The notes under the pieces: generated by a model
Databases searched by the model: none
The model's input: only the letters and a program-made list of their open reading frames with translations
Told to the model about the DNA's origin: nothing
Part shown: positions 1 through 4,364 of the stretch, in pieces
How the letters are laid out: every line of letters begins with the position of its first letter
Position numbering within the stretch: the stretch's first letter is position 1
Assembly: GCA_028702365.1 (NCBI GenBank)
Contig: JAQVOZ010000061.1
Coordinates: 1 to 7,496, forward strand
Origin: Candidatus Omnitrophota bacterium
GTDB taxonomy: Bacteria > Omnitrophota > Gorgyraeia > Duberdicusellales > 4484-171
DNA length: 7,496 bases
Direction: 5' to 3'
Program-made: the position numbers and the translations under genes

Positions 1-103
1 GCCTGTTCTGTACCCCGGTCAATTCTCCATTCCCTGAAGGATTACAGCCTGTTAGACTGAATAGTGTAGCGAGTATTAATCCTATTAAAAGCAGTTTTTT
101 CAT
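1..103 (-). CDS. Start of a lipoprotein gene (partial, runs off the window)
   Basis: Thirty-four codons are visible. The product begins MKKLLLIGLILATLFSLTGC: two lysines, a hydrophobic run, then a lipobox (L-T-G-C) with the lipidated cysteine at residue 20. This is a textbook type II signal peptide, so the protein should be anchored in a membrane as a lipoprotein. After the cysteine comes NPSGNGELTGVQNR. The GELTGVQ stretch reminds me of the start of GldK/SUMF1-type (formylglycine-generating-enzyme fold) lipoproteins, but that is recollection from a short string and cannot be confirmed here. The start lies 18 bases after the methyltransferase stop, so the two genes are probably co-transcribed. 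The upstream Shine-Dalgarno is weak (GAGCT just before ATG). The lipoprotein call is solid; the family is not. Confidence 0.75.
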   Translation of the reverse strand, partial: MKKLLLIGLILATLFSLTGCNPSGNGELTGVQNR

Positions 104-121
104 AGCTCAAATATATGGCTT

Positions 122-805
122 TCATTTTACGATAAATAGCAACGCAAATCTGTCCGGAACAATTTTTGCCATAAAGTACCTGATTCGCCGAGGCAAAAAA
201 CTTAGCAAGAAAGCAATTGATTGCTTTAACTTCCTGAATATTGATTTAGTTCTTCTTATATCATCCAGTATTGCATCGCGCATTGTAAAGGCTGGCACAA
301 AATCTATCCACTCTATAGAAAAATTAGCATTCTTTAATTCCGAGATAATATCTTTGAGATAATACCTTCTTACATGATGCACTCCGTCTGCCGGCATGTT
401 GGGTTGACCTATATATAAAATACCGCCGGATTTTAAAATTCTATTTGTTTCAGAAAGAGTTATTTGAGGAGACTTTAGATGCTCTAATACTTCAAAACAA
501 AAAGCAATATCATAACTTTTGCTTTCGATAGGAAAAGTTTTTTCGATATCAGCGTTTATTGTTCCAAAACCGACACTGCCGGCTACTTCAACGCCTGAAT
601 CTGATATGTCAATTATATCTGCATTTTTTATACCTAGGTAAGAAAGAAAATGGCCGTTTCCTCCGCCAACATCTAGAATTTTAGCATTATCCGATACAAC
701 CAAACGGGATTTTACTTTATCGTAAAGTTTTTGATAATATTGACGCTTATCTCTAGCTTGCCAAGTATTTACCCAATAATTTTTATATATATTGCTTTCG
801 CCCAT
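122..805 (-). CDS. Class I SAM-dependent methyltransferase
   Basis: A 227-residue protein with the layout of small Rossmann-fold methyltransferases (Methyltransf_11/UbiE-like). Motif I is ILDVGGGNG at residues 43-51, the acidic residue ending strand 2 is in IDIS (about D66), and the motif IV region is YDIAFCFEVLEHL at 98-110, followed by LKSGGILYIGQPN at 124-136. It should move a methyl group from SAM to a small molecule or sugar; the acceptor cannot be read from the sequence. The C-terminal third is basic and hydrophobic (AFLLSFLPRRIRYFMAK) and may touch the membrane. The ATG used is the first in the open frame, but no Shine-Dalgarno precedes it, and its first 37 bases lie inside the upstream truncated methyltransferase. 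Translation may depend on coupling to that ORF. The length is normal for the family, so the gene looks intact. Confidence 0.85.
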   Translation of the reverse strand: MGESNIYKNYWVNTWQARDKRQYYQKLYDKVKSRLVVSDNAKILDVGGGNGHFLSYLGIKNADIIDISDSGVEVAGSVGFGTINADIEKTFPIESKSYDIAFCFEVLEHLKSPQITLSETNRILKSGGILYIGQPNMPADGVHHVRRYYLKDIISELKNANFSIEWIDFVPAFTMRDAILDDIRRTKSIFRKLKQSIAFLLSFLPRRIRYFMAKIVPDRFALLFIVK

Positions 806-1065
806 TTGATATATTTTGACAATAGCAAAGCGAAGGCGCCGAACCCTGTGTCTGGCGAGCCGCCGCCAATATCCAAGACCACTGAATTCTGGTCTAAATC
901 GAGCAACTCAATAGCTTTGAAATATTCCCAAAACCTTTGGCTTAATTCGCCTCCGCAACAATCTTTGTTGTCAGGATTTCGGCCATCCCATTCAGACGGA
1001 AAATTCTTTGTTGAAAATTTAGACCATAATTCTGATTTAATTTTCTGCGTTAATTCATTTATCAT
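769..1065 (-). pseudogene. Truncated SAM-dependent methyltransferase (N-terminal fragment)
   Basis: A 98-residue ORF. Residues 40-84 read like the entry to a methyltransferase: ELSQRFWEYFKAIELLDLD, then VVLDIGGGSPDTGFG with a SAM-binding motif I at about 62-76 and a following helix FALLLSKYI. The fold stops there. The last 13 or so residues (KWAKAIYIKIIG) are the downstream methyltransferase start read in another frame. Everything after motif I (strand 2 acid, motif IV, C-terminal strands) is missing, so the product cannot be a working enzyme. The simplest reading is a deletion or recombination that joined the head of one methyltransferase gene to the start of another. It might survive as a translated leader that couples expression of the next gene, since the two overlap by 37 bases. 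The start has no Shine-Dalgarno. Confidence 0.6.
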
Positions 1066-1072
1066 ATAATAT

Positions 1073-1078
1073 ATTATA
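1073..1078 (-). promoter_or_regulatory. Candidate -10 box before the methyltransferase pair
   Basis: On the minus strand a perfect TATAAT ends seven bases before the ATG at 1065. Transcription would then begin at or near the A of the start codon, giving a leaderless message, which fits the absence of a Shine-Dalgarno. There is no good -35 match 16-18 bases upstream (a T-run lies there), and the region is AT-rich, so chance is a real alternative. Confidence 0.35.
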
Positions 1079-1154
1079 TCAGATTATCTGGAATAAAAAA
1101 AATAAACAACCCTTTTTATTTAAATACTTATGGCCATAATTTAATTTTTAAGAA

Positions 1155-1191
1155 ACGAATTTTCTGTAATTTGCATTTGTTGAGCTTAAGA
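1155..1191. repeat. tyrS-tail-like repeat, copy 3
   Basis: Aligned with the tyrS 3' end (4378-4413), this stretch shows 28 identities in 36 positions with one single-base gap. Shared blocks are acg, attttc, atttgc and agcttaaga. Read in the matching minus frame it gives SLKLNKCKLQKI beside VLKLGKRKFLKI of TyrS. It lies between the pilin A terminator and the truncated methyltransferase. It has no open frame, so it is a relic or a non-coding repeat. Confidence 0.5.
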
Positions 1192-1217
1192 CTAATTCAT
1201 TAGGGTACATTTTTTGC

Positions 1218-1266
1218 CTTTTCCAATAAAATAAACTCAGGCAGAAATATTTTCCTGCCTGAGTTT
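1218..1266 (-). terminator. Intrinsic terminator after pilin A
   Basis: A perfect 12-bp stem pairs 1233-1244 (aaactcaggcag) with 1255-1266 (ctgcctgagttt) across a 10-base AT-rich loop. On the minus strand the stem is followed by TTTATTTTATT, a good U-rich tail. It begins 36 bases after the pilin A stop and should end the transcript carrying the 350-residue ORF and pilin A. In the plus direction only TTTT follows. Confidence 0.88.
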
Positions 1267-1301
1267 TGTGCTGCAAAATTTACCAGCTTCTCCTGCCCTG
1301 G

Positions 1302-1733
1302 TTAGTTTTGCTGAGGCCTTACTATATTACAAGTGCCCGCACTACCGCCAGCACATTGAAATATTCCATTTGCCTGTATACTAAGCGTATAAGTATTGCC
1401 GGTCTGATTCTGCGTAGCGTTTCTTGTTACCCTGGCTATAATGCTGCCGGGAGAATTTTGCGGGTCTATGCCTGCTATTAGTGTTGGTGCACCAAAAAAC
1501 TTAAGCGTTGCAGTGGGGTCACTGATGTCAAGGCTGGCCATGACACCCACGGTTCTACCGCGCTCTGCAGCGTATCTTAATTGAGCGCTCCGTATAGAGC
1601 CAAGAAGAGCAATTCCTTCTGCTGCGCGGCCTCTTTCAGCAACTCTGAAAAATTGAGGTAAACCCACCATTGCGAGAATGCCTATGATTACCACTACAAT
1701 AATCAATTCCATCAATGTAAAACCCCTTTTCAT
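1302..1733 (-). CDS. Type IV pilin-like protein A (class III signal peptide)
   Basis: A 143-residue prepilin-type protein. It begins MKRG|FTLMELIIVVVIIGIL: short basic leader, Gly at -1, Phe at +1, Glu at +5, then one hydrophobic helix (about 10-30). This is the site cut and N-methylated by a prepilin peptidase. The helix continues into AERGRAAEGIALLGSIRSAQLRYAAE (about 32-57), then a variable globular part and a C-terminal cysteine pair (C127 and C135) likely to form a disulfide loop. It probably assembles into a pilus or a type II secretion pseudopilus in the cell envelope. The start chosen is the ATG at 1733, not the in-frame ATG 13 codons upstream, because GGAGG sits ten bases ahead and the paralogue begins the same way. 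It overlaps the upstream 350-residue ORF by ATGA and ends at a strong terminator. No pilus ATPase or prepilin peptidase is visible nearby. Confidence 0.92.
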   Translation of the reverse strand: MKRGFTLMELIIVVVIIGILAMVGLPQFFRVAERGRAAEGIALLGSIRSAQLRYAAERGRTVGVMASLDISDPTATLKFFGAPTLIAGIDPQNSPGSIIARVTRNATQNQTGNTYTLSIQANGIFQCAGGSAGTCNIVRPQQN

Positions 1734-2782
1734 CTTGCACCTCCCCGTTTGAATGAAACATACAATCGACATATAAGTCTACTAGCCATCCTTGTTGCAT
1801 CGATGTCACACATTTGACGACTGAGACTAATGTTTTCCACCTCCTTTTTAAAATTAAAAATTAGTCCTATACGCCCCAATAAAAGGATCTGCGCCCTTTT
1901 AAATTTCACTAAAACCGTGCCGGATGTATATTTTGATATTTTATTTTTACCGGCAACAAAAATGGCCTTAGCAAATATTTCTGACGCAGATAATATTTTT
2001 CCTAAGAAAAGCTGCTGGTTTCTGAATATTAAAATAGAGTGGGCGGATGGATTAAAAACTTTTAAATAGTTAGAGAATGCGGAAAGTTTAAAATTCCAAT
2101 ATGCAGAATAAACGATTTCTGCCAGATATGTGTTTAAGTTTAGCTGGGTGTTAAAAACTATAGATAAGGCAAGAGTGCCGGCGGATAAGGAATATTTTTC
2201 TTGTCGGGCAATATAAGCAAGAAGGTAATGATACAGATATCGCGGAAGGCAAAGTAGAAGATAATTTTCAGTAAATAGGTGTTCAAAAAACGGGGGCCCC
2301 TGCGCTTTTATAGGTGAAAGTTTTATTTCTGTATCACCGATAACTCTATCGTCGCGCATAAGAAGCTTTGTAAGGGAAGTAAAAAGAGTGAATATGGCTG
2401 ACTGAACAGACGCAGAAATGACATCGTAGTATGAATACATCTTAGGCATAAGAGAAGAATATCGCAAGGCTCCTACAAAAAAAACGCCAGCCTTATGTGT
2501 ACAACTTTTCCCAAAGAAAAAAAGTTTTTGGCTGTGCTCTGTAACACTTAAGGTAGTGGCGTAAGGAAGATTGATACGGACACTACGCAAAACAGGCGCG
2601 CCAAGAGAAACAGTAATTTCGGCGCAAAGCATAAGAAGAAATAAGAAAATAATTTTGCGGGCGGGCGAAAGATAGTTTTCTTTAAGCTTACGGTAGCAGA
2701 ACGAACTAAGCCTTTCATAAAAGCGCAAACCGAAACTGCGCTGTAATATTTTTCTGGTTTTGGCGAAATATCTTTTTACCAT
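1730..2782 (-). CDS. Unrecognised basic protein with one membrane anchor
   Basis: I do not recognise this 350-residue protein. It has a basic N-terminus (about residues 1-43), a strong hydrophobic segment IIFLFLLMLCAEITVSL (about 44-60) that could be a signal anchor, and then a long Leu/Ser/Phe/Tyr-rich part with several weaker hydrophobic stretches (125-142, 173-191, 201-212, 247-260). Acidic residues are scarce (about 18) against many Lys/Arg, and there is a single Trp (W229). Codons beginning with G are rarer than in rpsA or tyrS, which is unusual for a well-conserved gene. Still, about 320 codons without a stop before the pilin leader is very unlikely by chance at this base composition. 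Its TGA overlaps the pilin A ATG (ATGA), so the two are probably co-translated, and a good promoter lies about 145 bases upstream. The start ATG has only a weak Shine-Dalgarno. It may be a pilus accessory protein, a fast-evolving orphan, or a decaying gene. Confidence 0.55.
   Translation of the reverse strand: MVKRYFAKTRKILQRSFGLRFYERLSSFCYRKLKENYLSPARKIIFLFLLMLCAEITVSLGAPVLRSVRINLPYATTLSVTEHSQKLFFFGKSCTHKAGVFFVGALRYSSLMPKMYSYYDVISASVQSAIFTLFTSLTKLLMRDDRVIGDTEIKLSPIKAQGPPFFEHLFTENYLLLCLPRYLYHYLLAYIARQEKYSLSAGTLALSIVFNTQLNLNTYLAEIVYSAYWNFKLSAFSNYLKVFNPSAHSILIFRNQQLFLGKILSASEIFAKAIFVAGKNKISKYTSGTVLVKFKRAQILLLGRIGLIFNFKKEVENISLSRQMCDIDATRMASRLICRLYVSFKRGGAR
1740..1744 (-). promoter_or_regulatory. 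Shine-Dalgarno of pilin A
   Basis: GGAGG in the context GGGGAGGTGCAAG-ATG, six bases from the start if GGAGGTG is counted. It fixes the start at 1733 and lies inside the last codons of the 350-residue ORF. Confidence 0.88.
1837..1846 (-). promoter_or_regulatory. Orphan Shine-Dalgarno inside the 350-residue ORF
   Basis: AAGGAGGTGG is a near-perfect anti-SD complement but no ATG, GTG or TTG follows at a usable distance; an ATT lies six bases on. The string GGAGGTGGAAAAC matches the pilin ribosome-binding sites (GGAGGTGTAAAATG, GGAGGTGCAAGATG) until the start codon. It may be the relic of another gene start. Confidence 0.4.
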
Positions 2783-2826
2783 ATTTTTAAGATTATTCCG
2801 CCACAGATTCGCCTATTATCCTTCAT
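2776..2826 (-). other. Possible 16-codon leader ORF
   Basis: A short frame, MKDNRRICGGIILKIW, starts at 2826 and overlaps the start of the 350-residue ORF by seven bases in another frame. It has no Shine-Dalgarno. It could couple translation into the next gene, but an ORF this short may be chance. Confidence 0.2.
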
Positions 2827-2932
2827 TGTGAAGACAAAGCTTCAATTCGGATATAACATAGAGTTTTTCGAATAACAAGGCAAAAAGGCAGATTTTTTCT
2901 ATTTCTGTGATTTAGATACCGGGATTGCCCTT

Positions 2933-2961
2933 ATTATATATAGGTAAGCCTGAATCGTGAA
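2933..2961 (-). promoter_or_regulatory. Sigma70-type promoter for the 350-residue ORF and pilin A
   Basis: On the minus strand TTCACG (2956-2961, four of six matches to TTGACA) is followed after 17 bases by a perfect TATAAT (2933-2938). Transcription would start near 2926, leaving a leader of about 144 bases before the ATG at 2782. I found no riboswitch or tRNA-like fold in that leader by eye. Confidence 0.65.
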
Positions 2962-2970
2962 AACGTTTTC
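2959..2970. promoter_or_regulatory. Palindromic operator candidate over the -35 box
   Basis: GAAAACGTTTTC is a perfect 12-bp palindrome with a central CG, like half-site pairs bound by LacI/GalR/CcpA-family regulators. It overlaps the -35 hexamer at 2956-2961, where a bound repressor would block polymerase. The regulator is not in the window. Confidence 0.5.
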
Positions 2971-2983
2971 GTTTTAAGAAATT

Positions 2984-2999
2984 ATTTTCGGGAATTTGC
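2984..2999. repeat. Short repeat shared with the pilin B upstream region
   Basis: attttcgggaatttgc matches the pilin B upstream copy (attttcaggaatttgc, 3652-3667) at 15 of 16 bases. It lies just upstream of the palindrome. It is the weakest member of the tyrS-tail-like repeat set, because similarity fades on both sides. Confidence 0.4.
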
Positions 3000-3068
3000 C
3001 AGCCCTGGCGGGTTAATCTATTAAAGAAAATAAATGTTCGCTAAATATAAGCTTTGTTTTTCCCAGTG

Positions 3069-3096
3069 AATCTCCTCGGGCTAAAGCCCGTGGATT
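3069..3096. repeat. REP-like hairpin downstream of pilin B
   Basis: The core CGGGCT-AA-AGCCCG (3077-3090) is a 6-bp GC-rich stem with a two-base loop. It is extended past a T/T mismatch by CTCC/GGA-type pairing and AA/TT. The motif 'gggctaaagcccgtgga' resembles repetitive extragenic palindromes seen in many bacterial genomes, some moved by REP-associated Y1 transposases. On the minus strand no clean U-run follows (ACTGGGAAAAA instead), so it is a poor intrinsic terminator, although it could still protect or end the pilin B transcript. Confidence 0.55.
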
Positions 3097-3129
3097 TCTG
3101 CGCGTCGATTAAAATAAATTTCTAACCTT

Positions 3130-3561
3130 TTAGTTTTCTCGAGGCCTTACTAGTTGGCATGCACCTGCGAGGCCGCCTGCGCATGTAAAAATTCCATTTG
3201 CCTGTATGCCTAAAACATAATTATTACCAGCCTGATTTTGATTAGCGTTTCTTGTTACTGTTGCTACAACAGCACCGGGGTTGTTCTGCGGATCTACGCC
3301 TGCTACTAATATAGGGGCGTTAAAAAATTTAAGCGACGGGCTTGGGTCCGTAATATCAAGGTCAGTAATGACGCCTGCAGTTGTGCTGTGCTCTGCAGCA
3401 AATCTTAATTGAGCATTCCCTATATAGCTTAACAGGGTAACTCCTTCTGCTGCGTGGCCCCTTTCAACAACTCTGAAAAATTGTGGTAAAGCTATCATTG
3501 CGAGAATGCCTATGATTACTATTATGATAACCAATTCCATCAATGTAAAACACTTTTTCAT
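3130..3561 (-). CDS. Type IV pilin-like protein B with Cys at the -1 cleavage position
   Basis: A 143-residue paralogue of pilin A; the two align without gaps at 95 of 143 identical residues. It begins MKKC|FTLMELVIIIVIIGIL, with Phe +1 and Glu +5 kept but the usual -1 glycine replaced by cysteine (TGT where pilin A has GGT, one base change). Prepilin peptidases normally need Gly there, so processing may be impaired, or the site may be tolerated in this lineage. The long helix (about 10-57), the DPQN-PG block (90-96) and the cysteine pair C127/C135 are conserved. I chose the ATG at 3561 because GGAGG lies just ahead (3568-3572) and it matches pilin A; the in-frame ATG six codons upstream is rejected. 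It is a separate transcription unit with a candidate promoter at 3635-3663. Its intact frame suggests it is still expressed. Confidence 0.9.
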   Translation of the reverse strand: MKKCFTLMELVIIIVIIGILAMIALPQFFRVVERGHAAEGVTLLSYIGNAQLRFAAEHSTTAGVITDLDITDPSPSLKFFNAPILVAGVDPQNNPGAVVATVTRNANQNQAGNNYVLGIQANGIFTCAGGLAGACQLVRPREN

Positions 3562-3567
3562 TTTACA

Positions 3568-3572
3568 CCTCC
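3568..3572 (-). promoter_or_regulatory. Shine-Dalgarno of pilin B
   Basis: GGAGG within GGGGAGGTGTAAA-ATG decides the start at 3561. The element and about 20 bases upstream of it resemble the pilin A leader, so the leader was duplicated with the gene. Confidence 0.88.
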
Positions 3573-3634
3573 CCGCCAAAATGGAATATATAATTAATGT
3601 CTTATTTTACCATAATTTCGAGATTGCCGTCAGT

Positions 3635-3663
3635 ATTATATATTTGTTACGATTTTCAGGAAT
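3635..3663 (-). promoter_or_regulatory. Candidate promoter of pilin B
   Basis: A perfect TATAAT (3635-3640 on the minus strand) lies about 75 bases before the ATG. The hexamer 17 bases upstream (ATTCCT, 3658-3663) is a poor -35. The -10 and the following bases align with the promoter at 2933 (TATAATA, then a three-base gap, then GGCAATC), which supports function. The poor -35 suggests weak or activator-dependent transcription. Confidence 0.45.
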
Positions 3664-3685
3664 TTGCGCTTACTGAGCTCTTGGA
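3649..3685. repeat. tyrS-tail-like repeat, copy 2
   Basis: Bases 3649-3671 match the tyrS 3' end (4378-4400) at 21 of 23 positions. In the matching minus frame this gives SKRKFLKIV before a stop, against GKRKFLKIV in TyrS. Upstream of it the frame is closed within about ten codons, so no S4 domain remains. It sits between the membrane protein gene and the pilin B promoter. Confidence 0.65.
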
Positions 3686-3750
3686 AGGTAAATTAGCGGG
3701 CTTTGCGTTTTATTGGCTTTTATTTTGATACAGAATAAAAACATTAAGAA

Positions 3751-4335
3751 TCAAGCGTTGGGTTGCTGGAATTTAAACTGTTCTTTTACTTTGGGGCGGG
3801 TAAAGAAAAATATTATGGTTAAATACCATAGAAAAAATATCACATTTAATATTGATACAATTATTAATCTTCCTATTCTTGGTGCATTTTCTAATACTTT
3901 GCTATAAGTCTGTTTTAATGTTTCCTGTTTTTCAGGTGGATATTTTTTTATGTCTTCTTCAAAACTAGCCATCGCTTTTTCTTTATATTCTTGCATTTCT
4001 AATAATTGCCCTGCTGATTTTTCTTGTGACCGAATAAATTCTTTATTTTCGGCTATTGGCATCAAAAATTGCAACCCTATATAAAATATCATCAACTTTA
4101 CTAAAAATCTCCTTGCCCATTCTTTTAGTCTTAAAATGTTAATACCTAAGGTGATTTCGAACAGCGAAAGAACAACAATTAAGATATACAAAATTATTCC
4201 GTAGGGTTTCAAAAAAGACTCCAAGTGAAGCTTAATACACTTGGGATATAGGGTATACAGCAATGCTAGCGCAGTAGATAAAATAATTAATACCGCAAAG
4301 ATGGTTACCCCTATTGATCTTTTCTTATCGCTCAC
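3751..4335 (-). CDS. Four-helix membrane protein of unknown function
   Basis: A 194-residue protein with about four hydrophobic helices: IGVTIFAVLIILSTALALLY near the N-terminus (8-30), GIILYILIVVLSLFEITLG (about 46-68), a weaker one around VKLMIFYIGLQFLMPI (81-97), and IIVSILNVIFFLWYLTIIFFF near the end (about 158-180). Between helices 3 and 4 is a charged, helical loop (about 98-150, rich in K/E/Q). It ends with FTRPKVKEQFKF, an ending I associate with small conserved membrane proteins of unknown function. I place the start at the GTG at 4335, because AAGGAG precedes it by eight bases; the in-frame TTG nine codons upstream lacks a site. It follows tyrS by 29 bases and is probably the last gene of the rpsA-tyrS operon. 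No clear terminator follows. Confidence 0.8.
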   Translation of the reverse strand: MSDKKRSIGVTIFAVLIILSTALALLYTLYPKCIKLHLESFLKPYGIILYILIVVLSLFEITLGINILRLKEWARRFLVKLMIFYIGLQFLMPIAENKEFIRSQEKSAGQLLEMQEYKEKAMASFEEDIKKYPPEKQETLKQTYSKVLENAPRIGRLIIVSILNVIFFLWYLTIIFFFTRPKVKEQFKFQQPNA

Positions 4336-4343
4336 ACTTAACG

Positions 4344-4349
4344 CTCCTT
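4344..4349 (-). promoter_or_regulatory. Shine-Dalgarno of the membrane protein gene
   Basis: AAGGAG, eight bases before the GTG at 4335, selects that start over the upstream TTG at 4362. Confidence 0.75.
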
Positions 4350-4364
4350 TTATTCTATACAACC

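Noticed and set aside
731..1069. Plus-strand ORF of 112 codons opposite the methyltransferase fragment
   Set aside because: The opposite strand carries a clear SAM motif I; this frame shows no domain and no ribosome-binding site.
1266..1481. Plus-strand ORF of 71 codons opposite pilin A
   Set aside because: It is antisense to a well-supported pilin, has cysteine- and tyrosine-rich low-likelihood composition and spans the terminator.
1734..1772. Upstream ATG adding 13 residues to pilin A
   Set aside because: It would bury the class III signal peptide behind extra residues; the Shine-Dalgarno and the paralogue support the start at 1733.
1734..1860. Cyclic-di-GMP (GEMM) riboswitch in the pilin A leader
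   Set aside because: Considered because such riboswitches can precede pilin genes, but the conserved GEMM core bases and paired helices are not present and the stretch is inside an open frame.
2971..3010. Sigma54 promoter suggested by CTGGCA on the minus strand
   Set aside because: The second element (TTGC at the right spacing) is missing; a sigma70-type promoter explains the region better.
3562..3750. Intrinsic terminator after the membrane protein gene
   Set aside because: T-rich stretches are present but no stem of useful length precedes them.
4336..4362. TTG start for the membrane protein
   Set aside because: It lacks a Shine-Dalgarno, whereas the GTG at 4335 has AAGGAG at eight bases.
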